The translations under genes and the position numbers were made by a program. Shown piece by piece: positions 24,735-35,600 of a stretch of DNA of 64,000 nt (its first letter is position 1; the number at the start of each line of letters is the position of its first letter). This DNA is from SVTX01 sp045602385. Its GTDB lineage: Bacteria; Bacillota; Clostridia; Oscillospirales; CAG-272. The stretch covers positions 70,132 to 134,131 of the forward strand of contig JAZSBL010000023.1 in the NCBI GenBank assembly GCA_045602385.1, in the 5' to 3' direction. Below the pieces are notes generated by a model. That model was not told where the DNA came from, ran no database searches, and saw only the letters and a list, made by a program, of their open reading frames with translations.

Positions 24735-25100
24735 GTTAAAAATAGGGTGAACGCGACTCGCGCCCGCGTAAGGACGTTCGGAAAACAGTCTCCGATGCCC
24801 TTGCATGGCGTGATGATGCTGATGCAGTATGCTCATCGACCTGCGGCGACGCAAGGTCAGGAGTCATACCGCACCGTTGGTAATACCTCCGAGTGACACC
24901 GTCTTTCGAGAGCATTATCATTGGCTGCGGGTGGGCTCGCAAATACAGCAAATACAGATTGGCATTTGATTTTAGCAGTGTGAGTTGTCGTTTCGTGCTT
25001 CGATCGTCGACTTACGGCTACGATGCCCGCTACGCACGGTGTTATTAACGGTGGTTTTTACCCTTGACGGGGCAAGGTTCCTTTACTTGCCTGAAAAACA
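24735..25100 (+). ncRNA. Candidate structured leader RNA (unidentified class)
   Basis: A leader of about 370 bases that is GC-richer than the DNA upstream. Possible long-range closing pairs are GCGA (24753-24756) with TCGC (24937-24940) and CCCGC (24763-24767) with GCGGG (24927-24931). Inside lies CCTTGC (24799-24804) with GCAAGG (24851-24856). A second domain pairs CGTGC (24994-24998) with GCACG (25034-25038) and ATCGT with ACGAT (25003-25024). Just before the ribosome binding site, CCTTG/CAAGG (25062-25077) and GGCAAG/CTTGCC (25071-25091) share bases and cannot both form. I could not match it to a known riboswitch; it lacks T-box and B12-box motifs. Confidence 0.4.
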
Positions 25101-25115
25101 GCAGGAGGATTTTCT

Positions 25116-28100
25116 ATGAAAAGGACAAGATTTCAAAGGATTGTGACTTTGATGCTTTGTTTGGCCTTTGTGTTAAGCGGCTTTTCGGTAACCGCTTATG
25201 CAACCGATGCTTCGGTTGATGAAACAAAGGGATCGTCAGGCTCTGCCTACGACGCAAGCAAGGAATACGAGTCATTGAACACAATCTCCTATGCGCAGTA
25301 TCTTAAGGATGCCGGCGCAAAAGAGGCGAGTGGCAGTATTGTTATCAATGCTGTTCGCGACCTCTACTGGAACGGTGATAAGGGTACTACGGTGCCTGTT
25401 AATGAGGATACCGTTCTTAAAATCGACGGAAGGGATGCGTTGCTAACGCCCTCTACGGGTACGGCTGCGTGGAAGGTTGAAGTGCCCGAAAGAGCGCTTT
25501 ACACCATCACGTTCGTCTACTACTCGTACGTAAGGTCGGGCGAGGAGACGAAGGCTGATTCCATTGAGCGAGTTCTGAAGATCAACAATCAGATCCCGTT
25601 CTCCGAGGCGCGCAACATTACCATTAAGAAGAATTGGCTCAACGACTATCCCGATGCCAAGTACATTGGCAAGGAAGACAAGAATGACGTTCTTGCCAAG
25701 GGCTTAGCGGCAGGTCTTGATGGTGAGATCAATGGCGACGCACTTACATTCAAGTATCCCGAATACTGGACAGGCGCGATTACCGCATTCTGCGAGGAAT
25801 ACGGTATCAGATTCATGAAGCGCGATATCTACAACAACGAGATACGTCCCGCGGCATTCCAGAGCCCCGAATGGTCGGAATACACCGTTACAGACTCTAT
25901 GGGCTTCTATACCGAGGCGTTTACATTCGTTCTCGAAAAGGGACAGAATATCATCGCTCTTGAAGGCAAGAACGCGGATCTCGCGATCGGTGAGATAATC
26001 CTTTCCCCCTCTGAGAAGGTGATCACATACAACGATTACAAGGAGCTCTACAAGGGCCAGCCCGACGGAAAGGGAAGCATCAAGATTGAGGCGGAGTATA
26101 CCGCTAACGCTTCCGACAAGACTATATACCCCGTTGAGGACTCCGCAAATGCGATGACCTCTCCTCACGACCCCGGTAAGACTGTTCTTAATACCATGGG
26201 CGGCGAGAAATGGCAGACTGCGGGTCAGGCGGTCTCCTATAAGTTCCGCGTTGATGAGTCGGGTATGTACGATCTCGCCTTCCGCTTTATGCAGAACGTG
26301 CTTGACGGTATGTTCGTAAACCGTGTGCTTTACATTTACAGCGATGACAGCCTCTCTGAGGGCGATCTTGGTTACTATGACGGAGTTCCGTTCGAGGAGG
26401 CCAAGGCGCTTACCTTCAATTTCTCCGAGAGTTGGCAGACAACAAAGGCTACCGACGGTGACGAGGAGTTCAAGTTCTACTTTAAGAAGGGTGTTACTTA
26501 CACCATAAAGCTTGAGGTAACGCTTGGCTCTATGGCTGATATCATAAACACCGTTCAGTCCTCGCTTGACAGCATCAACCAGGATTACCTTTCTATCATT
26601 CAGCTTACCGGATCTACCCCCGATACGCTTCGTGACTACGGATTCTCAAGAATCATGCCCGACGTTCTTATCGACATGGTAAGACAGGCGCAGATCCTTA
26701 ACTACGAGAGTGATAACGAGGCAGAGTGGGGCGTTGCCCAGAAGCTCACCGCGCTTGCGGGTGAGAAGTCTTCCAGCGTCGGTACGCTCCAGAAGATTTC
26801 CGATCTTCTTCTCGACATGGGAAGAGATGAGGATCAGATAGCAAGACTTCTTGAGCGTCTTAAGAGCTACATCGGTACTCTCGGTACATTCCTCTCTGAC
26901 GCAAAGACACAGCCCTTGCAGCTCGACTACATAATGGTTCAGGGCGCAGGTCAGGAAACCCCTGAGGCTGAGGCTAACTGGTGGGATACATTTATATTTG
27001 AAATTTCCAGATTCTTCTGGTCCTTCTTCCGTGACTATGATGCGGTCGGCGTCATGAGCGAGTCGGATGAGGGCGAGGCTCTTGAGGTTTGGCTTGCAAC
27101 CGGTCGTGACCAGTTCCAGGTCAAGAGAAACCTCGTAAACAACAGCTTCGTTCACAACGAGGAGCGCGGATACGATATTCCCGTCGAGCTTAAGCTCGTT
27201 GCGGGTGGAACGCTTCTTCCTTCTATCCTTGCAAATCAGGGACCTGACGTTTACCTCGGTCTTGACCAGGGAAGCGTAATCAACTACGCTATACGTTCGG
27301 CTATTTTGGAGGTCGACGGATTTGAGGACTTTGAGGAAGTGTCCAAGTCCTTCAATGAGGCGGCTATGATCGTTCTTTGCATGGATAACTCCGAGGGTGA
27401 GACACACTATTACGGTCTCCCCGAGTCTCAGGGCTTCTCCATGATGTATATCCGCGTTGATATACTTGCCGATCTCGGTATCGAGATCCCCGAAACATGG
27501 GACGATATTATGGCGGCTATTCCTAAGCTCCAGTCCAAGAACATGCAGATGGGTCTTACAACCGACTCCACCATCCACCTATACCAGATGGGCGGCGAGC
27601 TTTTCGCAGACAACGGTATGAGAATCAATCTTGACTCTCAGGTAGGTCTTGCGGCGTTCCAGAAGACCTGTGATTTGTTCACAAAGTACGGATTCCCCTA
27701 TTCATACGATGCAGCTAACCGTTTCAGAACCGGTGAGATGCCTATCATTATCGCAGACTACACCGCTCTCTACAACCAGCTCAAGGTATTTGCGACCGAG
27801 ATCGACGGATCCTGGATAATGGTTCCCGTTCCCGGAACTAAGAGCTATGACGAAAACGGTCAGCTTATCGTTGATGAAAACGGAAAGGCGATCCCCAACA
27901 ACAAGGCGATCTCCGCTGTTTCCGCTTCGGTTCTCGTAAGAGGCGGCGAAGATAAGAAGAATGAGTCCTGGGAATACATCAAGTGGTTCACCGGTGACGA
28001 GTGCCAGGCTGAGTACTCAAACGAGATGGTAGCACTTCTCGGTCCTTCTGCAAAGTACAACACGGCAAATATTAAGGCGCTTGAAAAGCTCCCGTGGACA

Positions 28101-28610
28101 ACTGAAGAGCTTAACAGGATCAGGGCTCAGTTTAACAACCTTGCATCTATCCCCAACTACCCCGGAAGATACATCGTTGCCCGTTACATAGAGTTCGCAT
28201 TCCTTGCGGCTTATAATAATAACGAAGATCCCCAGCAGGCAATGCGTTCCTACATTACTGCTATAAATAAGGAAATAACACGTAAACGTGCCGAGTTTGG
28301 CCTTGAGACTCTTGAACAGGGTCAGACGCTGGCAGCTAAGAGATTTGATCAGGCAAAGGCGGCTGTATCCGAGCTCGTGAGCAGAAATGCCAAGTATGAG
28401 GCACTCTCCGAGGACGTTGCATACGCTATAAAGACCAATGACGTTGCATACATCCATTCGGTTGCAGATGGTATTTTGGCGCTTACGAACGTTGATAACT
28501 CCGTTGTCATTTCGAAGGGCCCCGATATCACGGGATTGACAGAGGCTCAGCTTCTTTACTATCTCTCTGTGGCTCTTTCGACCGGCGCGGATGCATTGGC
28601 AACATACTGA
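25116..28610 (+). CDS. Oversized extracellular solute-binding protein (family 1)
   Basis: Secreted carbohydrate-binding component of an ABC importer. The 1164 residues begin with a Sec signal peptide cleaved near VTAYA-T (~30). There is no lipobox Cys, so it is not a standard lipoprotein. Residues about 70-320 and 325-490 look like two beta-rich carbohydrate-binding-type domains; a helical segment spans 510-610. The family 1 substrate-binding fold runs from about 645 to 1060 (FVHNEERGYDIPVELKL; NQGPDVYLGLDQ; GLPESQGFSMMYIRVD). Typical family members have 400-550 residues. The gene opens the uptake locus behind a long leader, with AGCAGGAGG as ribosome binding site. The substrate is probably an oligosaccharide but cannot be named. 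Confidence 0.85.
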   Translation: MKRTRFQRIVTLMLCLAFVLSGFSVTAYATDASVDETKGSSGSAYDASKEYESLNTISYAQYLKDAGAKEASGSIVINAVRDLYWNGDKGTTVPVNEDTVLKIDGRDALLTPSTGTAAWKVEVPERALYTITFVYYSYVRSGEETKADSIERVLKINNQIPFSEARNITIKKNWLNDYPDAKYIGKEDKNDVLAKGLAAGLDGEINGDALTFKYPEYWTGAITAFCEEYGIRFMKRDIYNNEIRPAAFQSPEWSEYTVTDSMGFYTEAFTFVLEKGQNIIALEGKNADLAIGEIILSPSEKVITYNDYKELYKGQPDGKGSIKIEAEYTANASDKTIYPVEDSANAMTSPHDPGKTVLNTMGGEKWQTAGQAVSYKFRVDESGMYDLAFRFMQNVLDGMFVNRVLYIYSDDSLSEGDLGYYDGVPFEEAKALTFNFSESWQTTKATDGDEEFKFYFKKGVTYTIKLEVTLGSMADIINTVQSSLDSINQDYLSIIQLTGSTPDTLRDYGFSRIMPDVLIDMVRQAQILNYESDNEAEWGVAQKLTALAGEKSSSVGTLQKISDLLLDMGRDEDQIARLLERLKSYIGTLGTFLSDAKTQPLQLDYIMVQGAGQETPEAEANWWDTFIFEISRFFWSFFRDYDAVGVMSESDEGEALEVWLATGRDQFQVKRNLVNNSFVHNEERGYDIPVELKLVAGGTLLPSILANQGPDVYLGLDQGSVINYAIRSAILEVDGFEDFEEVSKSFNEAAMIVLCMDNSEGETHYYGLPESQGFSMMYIRVDILADLGIEIPETWDDIMAAIPKLQSKNMQMGLTTDSTIHLYQMGGELFADNGMRINLDSQVGLAAFQKTCDLFTKYGFPYSYDAANRFRTGEMPIIIADYTALYNQLKVFATEIDGSWIMVPVPGTKSYDENGQLIVDENGKAIPNNKAISAVSASVLVRGGEDKKNESWEYIKWFTGDECQAEYSNEMVALLGPSAKYNTANIKALEKLPWTTEELNRIRAQFNNLASIPNYPGRYIVARYIEFAFLAAYNNNEDPQQAMRSYITAINKEITRKRAEFGLETLEQGQTLAAKRFDQAKAAVSELVSRNAKYEALSEDVAYAIKTNDVAYIHSVADGILALTNVDNSVVISKGPDITGLTEAQLLYYLSVALSTGADALATY

Positions 28611-28651
28611 TCCCATCATATTACACTGTGAATCTGCAAAGGAGATAAAAA

Positions 28652-29599
28652 ATGTCGAATAAAACAGCAGAAAAGAAAGCTGTTTCGCGTAAAGACATGA
28701 CGATGATGCAGTGGACGTGGAAGGAAATGAAGAAAAACTGGCTCGCCTATCTCATGGTGGCGCCTTACCTCCTCATTTTCACACTGTTCACCATCGTGCC
28801 TGTCCTGCTTTCCGCGGTGCTCAGCTTTACGAACTTTAATATGCTGGAAATGCCTGATTTCATTTTTATGGACAACTACATTATGTTGTTCTTTGATGAT
28901 GACATATTCCTGACAGCTTGTACAAATACATTCATTTTTGCTTGTATCGTAGGACCTGCTTCCTACTTACTCTCATTCCTTGTTGCTTGGTTTATCAACG
29001 AGCTTCCTCCGAAGATCCGCGCGATAGTAACTCTTATCTTCTACGCGCCCTCTATCTCCGGTCAGGTTTACCTTATCTGGGGTACGCTCTTCTCGGCGGA
29101 CTCCTACGGTTGGGTAAACGCGACGCTCCTTGAGCTTGGACTTATAGACAAGGAAATAGCGTTCTTCAAGGACGCAAATTACGTAATGCCGCTTTGTATA
29201 GTGGTTTCGCTTTGGACATCCCTTGGTACCGCCTTCCTTTCCTTTATCGCGGGACTTCAGGGCGTTGACCGCTCGCTTTACGAGGCGGGTGCGGTTGACG
29301 GTGTCAAGAACCGTTGGCAGGAGCTTTATTACATAACGCTTCCTTCCATGCGTCCTCAGCTCATGTTCGGTGCGGTCATGGCTATCACCGGCTCCTTCGG
29401 CTTCGGCGGAATAGTTACCGCGCTTTGCGGATTCCCCTCGGTCGACTATGCGGCGCACACTATCGTTCACCACCTTGAGGACTACGGCGGCCAAAGATAT
29501 GAGGTCGGTTATTCCTCCGCTATCGCGGTCGTACTGTTCGCGATAATGGTCGGTGCTAATGCTCTGGTAAAGAAGATTCTCTCGAAGGTAGGTGTGTAA
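28652..29599 (+). CDS. ABC sugar permease, MalF type (first pair)
   Basis: Inner-membrane permease of 315 residues with six TM helices. The ATPase-coupling EAA loop is YEAGAVDGVKNRWQELYYITLP near residue 210. The N terminus is cytoplasmic and basic. It follows the solute-binding protein by 41 bases with AAAGGAG as ribosome binding site and pairs with the MalG-type permease next to it. No ATPase is encoded nearby, so it must use one encoded elsewhere, as MsmX-type shared ATPases do in Bacillota. Confidence 0.92.
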   Translation: MSNKTAEKKAVSRKDMTMMQWTWKEMKKNWLAYLMVAPYLLIFTLFTIVPVLLSAVLSFTNFNMLEMPDFIFMDNYIMLFFDDDIFLTACTNTFIFACIVGPASYLLSFLVAWFINELPPKIRAIVTLIFYAPSISGQVYLIWGTLFSADSYGWVNATLLELGLIDKEIAFFKDANYVMPLCIVVSLWTSLGTAFLSFIAGLQGVDRSLYEAGAVDGVKNRWQELYYITLPSMRPQLMFGAVMAITGSFGFGGIVTALCGFPSVDYAAHTIVHHLEDYGGQRYEVGYSSAIAVVLFAIMVGANALVKKILSKVGV

Positions 29600-29600
29600 T

Positions 29601-30476
29601 ATGGCAGCAAAGTTAAGAACCAGAAACCATAAGGTCGTATTTGCACGCTCTGCCGGCGGTGACGCGGGAATCACGATAATGCTCGTTTTGCTTGGCGCAT
29701 TCATGTTCTTGCCTATGGTATACGTCGTGATGCAGTCACTAAAGCCTCTTGACGAGCTTTGGATGTATCCTCCCCGATTCTTCGTTACCTCGCCGACGCT
29801 TGGAAACTTCGGCTCGCTCTTCTCACTTATGAATATCTCTTGGGTTCCTTTCTCAAGATACATATTCAACACCGTCTTTACATCCGTAATGGGTACCTTC
29901 GGCCACCTGTTCATCGCGTCTCTCGCGGCTTACACATTGGCTAAGATCAAGTTCCCCGGCGGTAAGGCGATATTCAAAACAATTCAGACATCCCTTATGT
30001 TCAACTCGACGGTTACCGGAATTACTTCCTTTATTATATTGTCCGCGTTCGGTTGGCTTGATACCTATCTCGCTATCATCGTTCCCGCATGGGGATCGAC
30101 ACTCGGCCTTTATCTTATGAAGCAGTTCATGGACACCAACGTTCCCGATACGGTCCTTGAATCCTCAAGACTTGACGGCGCGGGTGAGCTTCGTACATAT
30201 TGGGTAATCGCAATGCCTATGGTTAAGCCCGCTTGGCTTACACTTATAGTTTACTCGTTCCAGGGACTCTGGAACGCGGGCGCATCGGCGTACATTCACT
30301 CCGAGCAGCTCAAATCTCTTAACTACGCGATCGGACAGATCACCGCCGGCGGTATCAAGCGTGCGGGTGCATCTGCGGCGGCTCAGGTCGTTATGATGCT
30401 TGTTCCGATCATGGTATTCGTATTCTCTCAGTCCAATATCGTTGAAACGATGGGTTCGAGTGGAATGAAAGACTAA
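29601..30476 (+). CDS. ABC sugar permease, MalG type (first pair)
   Basis: The second inner-membrane permease of the pair, 291 residues and six TM helices, with the EAA loop LESSRLDGAGELRTYWVIAMP near residue 190. The ATG at 29601 is preferred to a GTG at 29592, because it follows the previous stop by one base and AAGGTAGG is then correctly spaced. The C terminus QSNIVETMGSSGMKD is typical of MalG-type proteins. Confidence 0.92.
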   Translation: MAAKLRTRNHKVVFARSAGGDAGITIMLVLLGAFMFLPMVYVVMQSLKPLDELWMYPPRFFVTSPTLGNFGSLFSLMNISWVPFSRYIFNTVFTSVMGTFGHLFIASLAAYTLAKIKFPGGKAIFKTIQTSLMFNSTVTGITSFIILSAFGWLDTYLAIIVPAWGSTLGLYLMKQFMDTNVPDTVLESSRLDGAGELRTYWVIAMPMVKPAWLTLIVYSFQGLWNAGASAYIHSEQLKSLNYAIGQITAGGIKRAGASAAAQVVMMLVPIMVFVFSQSNIVETMGSSGMKD

Positions 30477-30497
30477 TTGAAGGAGGAAAAGTAGATA

Positions 30498-32642
30498 ATG
30501 AAAAGATCTGCAAAAATTCTTTGCGCGTTGTTTATTATAATCATGCTTGCCTCCTGTGTAGTTATGGCGGTAAGCGCAGGATCTGCTTACCAGACCTACA
30601 CGTACTCAATTGGCGGATATGCGTTATATTCTCCCGATGCGTACGTTGCAGACGCTAATATCGTAACCTCTGAAACAATGGGACTTGAGGTTCCGCTGTC
30701 AAAAAACGTCAGCGACCTCACCACGGACGATAAGGACAACGTTTATATCGCGGATACGGGAAACAACAGAGTCGTTTGCCTTGACCGCTATTACAACGAG
30801 AAGTTTATCATAAACACCTTCGTTAATGACAAGGGTGTTGCGGATAAGCTCAACTCCCCCCAGGGTATCTTCGTTTCCTCGGATCGCATTTGGGTTTGTG
30901 ATACGGGTAGGCAGAGAATAGTTGTATTTGACAGGAACGGTGAGTTTGTCAAGATCATTGAGGCTCCTAAGTCGAACCTCTTTGGTGACAACGCTCTCTA
31001 TAAGCCGGTCGCTATCGCGGTCGACCAGTACAACAGACTCTTTGTAGTATCGTCCAGTACCTATCAGGGTATTATCGTTATGACCGAAAACGGTGAGTTC
31101 ACCGGATTTATCGGAGCTCAGGCGACAACACTTTCTGCTTGGGATATCCTCTGGAAGCGTTTCCAGACCGATGAGCAGAAGGCGCAGCAGACAGAGAACC
31201 TCTCTACAGAGTTCAACAACATCACAATCGACCAGGATGGATTTATTTACGTAACCACATCCGGTATAGATGCCGCATCGGTTGAAAGCGCTATCAAGGG
31301 CAAGGCTGCCGACGGTAAGTACATGCCCGTTAAGATGCTCAACACCAACGGTGATGAGATCATGAAGAGAAACGGCTTCTGGCCCCCTGCGGGTGAGGTC
31401 GACTTCTCGACCGCCCAAGAGGATGAGATAAAAGGTGCGTCAACTATTACCGACGTTGCCGTAGGCCCCGAGGGCACGTGGTCTATCATAGACTCCAAGA
31501 GACAGAGAATATACACCTACGATGCAAACGGAAACCTTCTCTTTGCGTTCGGTGACAGCGGTAGACTTGTTGGTAACCTCCAGCTGGTTAAGGCTATTAC
31601 CTATCAGGGTGACAAGCTTCTCGTTCTCGACTATGCTACAAGTGAAATTACGGTGTTTAAGCGCACCGACTACGGTAACATTCTTATTTCCGCGATAGAG
31701 GCTGAGAATGACCGTGACTTCAATCTTGCGATCAATCGCTGGACTGAGGTCCTTCAGCGTAACTCCAACTTCGATGCCGCGTACGTCGGTATCGGTCAGG
31801 CAATGTACCTCAACGGTGAGTATGAGGAGTCGCTTGAATATTTCGAGGCTGCTTACGACACGACCAACTGGTCCAAGTCCTTCCAGGAGATCAGAAAACT
31901 TTGGATGTCGGATTACTTCCTCGTGCTTATACTTGTTATAGTAGCTATTATCGTTGGATTTACCTTCTGCAACAAGTTCATTACAAAAGTTAACAAAAAG
32001 GCTGCTACATCGGGCAAAAAGAGGACCTTTGGCGAGGAGCTGGCCTACGGCTTCTACGTCATACTCCATCCCTTTGACGGATTCTGGGATCTTAAACACG
32101 AAAAGCGCGGATCTGTAAGAGCTTCGCTTGTATTTATCGGCGCAACGGTCCTTGCATTCTTCTACCAGTCTATAGGTCAGGGATATCTTCTTAACCCTGA
32201 GGGTGCTTACCAGACTATCTGGGTACAGATGATCGGCGTCCTCGTTCCTCTCATGCTATTCGTAGTAGCAAACTGGTGTCTTACCACCTTGTTTGAGGGT
32301 GAAGGTAGCTTTAAGGATATTTTCATCGCATGCTCGTACAGCTTGCTTCCGGTTCCTATGCTTCTCATTCCCGTTACCATCGCATCTAACGTGGTAACTC
32401 TTGCAGAGGTCGATATCATTTCGTTTATTTCAACGCTTGCATTTATATGGCTTGGAATACTCGTTGTATTCGGAACTCAGGTAACTCACGACTATACGAT
32501 GGGCAAGAACATTATTACAATTCTTGGTACCATAGTCGGTATGGTATTTATCATGTTTATAGTTCTTCTGTTCTCAACACTCGTTGGAAAGATGGTAGGA
32601 CTTGTAACGAATATTATCACCGAGCTTAGGTACAGGGCATAA
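30498..32642 (+). CDS. NHL-repeat/TPR/YIP1 membrane protein of the uptake locus
   Basis: A 714-residue protein with three parts. An N-terminal signal/anchor (about 5-28) precedes an NHL-type beta-propeller (about 60-395), with repeats such as DNVYIADTGNNRVVCLD and DRIWVCDTGRQRIVVFD. A TPR-like segment follows (NLAINRWTEVLQRN; YLNGEYEESLEYFEAAY; about 405-460). TM helices run from about 475 to the end, with a YIP1-type domain of five helices from about 545. The propeller and TPR would lie outside the cell and the YIP1 part in the membrane. YIP1 proteins next to DUF5696 and ABC genes occur in other Bacillota; the function is unknown. Scaffolding of the secreted parts is a guess. Confidence 0.75.
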   Translation: MKRSAKILCALFIIIMLASCVVMAVSAGSAYQTYTYSIGGYALYSPDAYVADANIVTSETMGLEVPLSKNVSDLTTDDKDNVYIADTGNNRVVCLDRYYNEKFIINTFVNDKGVADKLNSPQGIFVSSDRIWVCDTGRQRIVVFDRNGEFVKIIEAPKSNLFGDNALYKPVAIAVDQYNRLFVVSSSTYQGIIVMTENGEFTGFIGAQATTLSAWDILWKRFQTDEQKAQQTENLSTEFNNITIDQDGFIYVTTSGIDAASVESAIKGKAADGKYMPVKMLNTNGDEIMKRNGFWPPAGEVDFSTAQEDEIKGASTITDVAVGPEGTWSIIDSKRQRIYTYDANGNLLFAFGDSGRLVGNLQLVKAITYQGDKLLVLDYATSEITVFKRTDYGNILISAIEAENDRDFNLAINRWTEVLQRNSNFDAAYVGIGQAMYLNGEYEESLEYFEAAYDTTNWSKSFQEIRKLWMSDYFLVLILVIVAIIVGFTFCNKFITKVNKKAATSGKKRTFGEELAYGFYVILHPFDGFWDLKHEKRGSVRASLVFIGATVLAFFYQSIGQGYLLNPEGAYQTIWVQMIGVLVPLMLFVVANWCLTTLFEGEGSFKDIFIACSYSLLPVPMLLIPVTIASNVVTLAEVDIISFISTLAFIWLGILVVFGTQVTHDYTMGKNIITILGTIVGMVFIMFIVLLFSTLVGKMVGLVTNIITELRYRA

Positions 32643-32667
32643 TCACAGAAAGGAGAGTAATATTAAA

Positions 32668-35600
32668 ATGAAGAATATTTACAAATTAATATCGTTGCTC
32701 TTGGCTGTGATGATGGTCCTCAGCGCAATGACAGTACTGTTTACCATTGACGTTTTCGCAGAAGACGGCACCGAAACAGAAACAGGTACATCAAGCGAGT
32801 CCGGAAGTGAAACAGGCAGCGAAGAAATTGAAAATGCGGAGCCGTTTGACTATCTCACATCATATTTTGCAACACCCGAGGAAAAGCTTGCTACCATGAA
32901 GCTGGCGTATAAGGTTGGCGACGTATGCTTGTACGTTGATTCCTACAGCGGCGAGGTGGCTTACGTCAACGAAAAGACAGGCGAAAAGCTTTTCTCAAAC
33001 CCCTATGACGTGGCTTCTACAACAGGTAATGATGCCACAAAGCACGAGATCCTTTCACAGATCATCGTTGAATACAAGAAATCTACCGCTTCGCTTAATG
33101 ACCCTACCGAAAAGCTGACCAGCTATTTGGATGCGGCAGAACGCGGACAGATCACCGTTGAAAATATCAAGGGTGGTATCCGCGTTGAGTACGCTATCGG
33201 TCGTGAGCAGAGCAAGATGCTTGTTCCCAGGCTCATTTCTATGGAAAGATTTGAAGAAATGATCCTCGCGCCTCTTCTTGAGGTGTTTGGAGCTGAGCTT
33301 TACAATCCCCGTTCTCAAAACTCTGACGTATTTGATGTTCAGAAAATGCTTTCTTATTACATGGTCTACTCTGTAGACGAGCTTGACAGAAGCGTTTACT
33401 CCGCATCTGATATCAAGAACATGGAGAACACCTTCGGTGGTGTCTTTGAGAATCTTCGCGACTCCGATGCTCAGTATGCGAGAACTCTTAAGCAGTTCCC
33501 GATAATCGAGACAATGGACGTTTACGTATTTGACCCTAAGGCGGGCGACAAGGAGCTTGCCCGCGCAGAGGAGATCATCACAAAGTATTGTCCTGAGTAC
33601 ACATACGAAGAGCTTGCGTATGACCACATCCTGACCGACTATCAGTCGGATGACTCTAATCCCCCGCTCTTCAGAATGGCTCTTGAATATAAGATAACCG
33701 ATGACGGTCTCGAGGTTACACTTCCTGCAAACGGTATACGCTTCAATGAGTCCATCTATACTCTTGAGGCTATTCAGATCCTCCCCTACATGGGAGCAGG
33801 TAACACCGCTTATGACGGATACAACTTCTTCCCGGACGGCTCCGGCGCGCTCTTTGATTTCCAGGGATACGCAGAGCAGATCTCGGTAGAGGGTAAGGTA
33901 TACGGCGATGACTTTACTCGTTCTGAAATAGCGGGTAAGTATCAGAATGCGATTCGCTATCCCGTATTCGGTATAGTAGAGGAGACTGTTTACTACACCT
34001 ATCAGAGCTACGACAAGGAGGGCGCTAAGGTTGGCGATGAGATCAAGCTTGCAGGTAACATTGTAGAGGCCGTAAAAGCTCATGAAGCAGGCGAAACTGT
34101 AGGCTTCTGCAGCGGAAAGACTGAAGATCTTGCAGATAAGTATAAATCAACAATTTACGCATCCTCAACCGACATAAACAAAGTCGTTGAAAAGAGAGGA
34201 TTCCTGTGCATCATTGAGGAAGGCGACGCGCTTGCATCTCTCACGACCTTGAATGAGCCTGATGCAAGAGCGGATTACAGCACGATCAAGGTTGCGGTAA
34301 CCCCTAGACCGAAGGATAAGTTCAAGCTTGACGGCGCCGAGGGCGATATCACGGTAGTTTCCGAGCGAAAGTATGTTGGTAACTATAAAATGAAGTACAT
34401 AACTCTTTCCGATGCCGATGAGGCAGAGGACGGAGTAGAGGTTTATGATGCTTCTTGGTTCGGTATGGCGGTTGCTTACCGTGATTACCTCACAAGAAAC
34501 GGTATCATTTCCCGTCTTTCCGACGATGAGATTACAAGTGACATTCCGCTTTACATCGAAACATTCGGTACGATCGAAACAACAGAGAAGATCCTTTCTA
34601 TCCCCGTTACGGTAATGGCTCCTCTTACGACCTTTGACAACGTAGAGACTATTTACAACGAGCTTTCCGCGGACGGCATAAAGAATATCAATTTCAAGCT
34701 TACCGGTTACGCTAACGGCGGTATGTGGTATACGATACCCGGAAATCTTAAGTTTGAGAAGGCTGTTGGCGGCAACGACGGCTTCCAGGAGCTTCTTGAC
34801 AAGGCAAACGAGGTCAACAAGAATGCCGACAGTAATTTCGGTATTTTCCCCGACTTCGACTTTGCTTACGTGAAGGATACAAATCTCTTCAGCGGTTATT
34901 CCGCATATAAGCACAACGCAAAGACCATTGATGACAGATATGCATCAAGAAGAGAGTGGAGTGCTACACAGCAGAAATACGTAAACTACTTTGAAATGGT
35001 AGTTTCTCCTGCTTACTTTGTAGAGTTCTACGAAAAGCTTAAGAAGAATTACGCAGACAAGTATGAGGGCGTTATCGGTATATCGGTATCTACTCTCGGT
35101 AATGCGCTTAACTCCGACTTCGATGAGGATGAGCCCTACAATAGAGAAGATTCCAAGCAGCACACCATCGATGCCTTCAAGCATTTCAGCGAGACCTACG
35201 GACAGGTAATGACCGACGGTGGAAATGCTTACACATGGCAATACGTTGACCACATGCTTGGAGTTGCACTTGATTCTTCAAGATACAACTTTGCGTCCCG
35301 CTCCGTTCCTTTCATAGGCGTTGTTCTTCATGGCTCGATGAACTTTGCGGGCAAGCCCCTCAATATGGAGGGTGACCTTCAGTACGCAATGCTTAAGGCA
35401 ATTGAGAACGGCGCATCTCCTTACTTCGTGCTTTCTTTCCAGAACACCCAGGAGCTTAAGGAAGACCAGCAGCTTAGTAAGTATTACTCCATCAGATACG
35501 ATATTTGGGGCAATGATATAAACAACACATATGCCGTATTGAATAACGTGCTTGCCGATGTACAGAATAAGTACATCATTGGTCACGAGCTCCTTTCCGG

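Noticed and set aside
24735..25100. Known riboswitch (B12, T-box, cyclic dinucleotide) in the leader
   Set aside because: The diagnostic motifs of these classes were looked for and not found; only a generic structured-leader call is kept.
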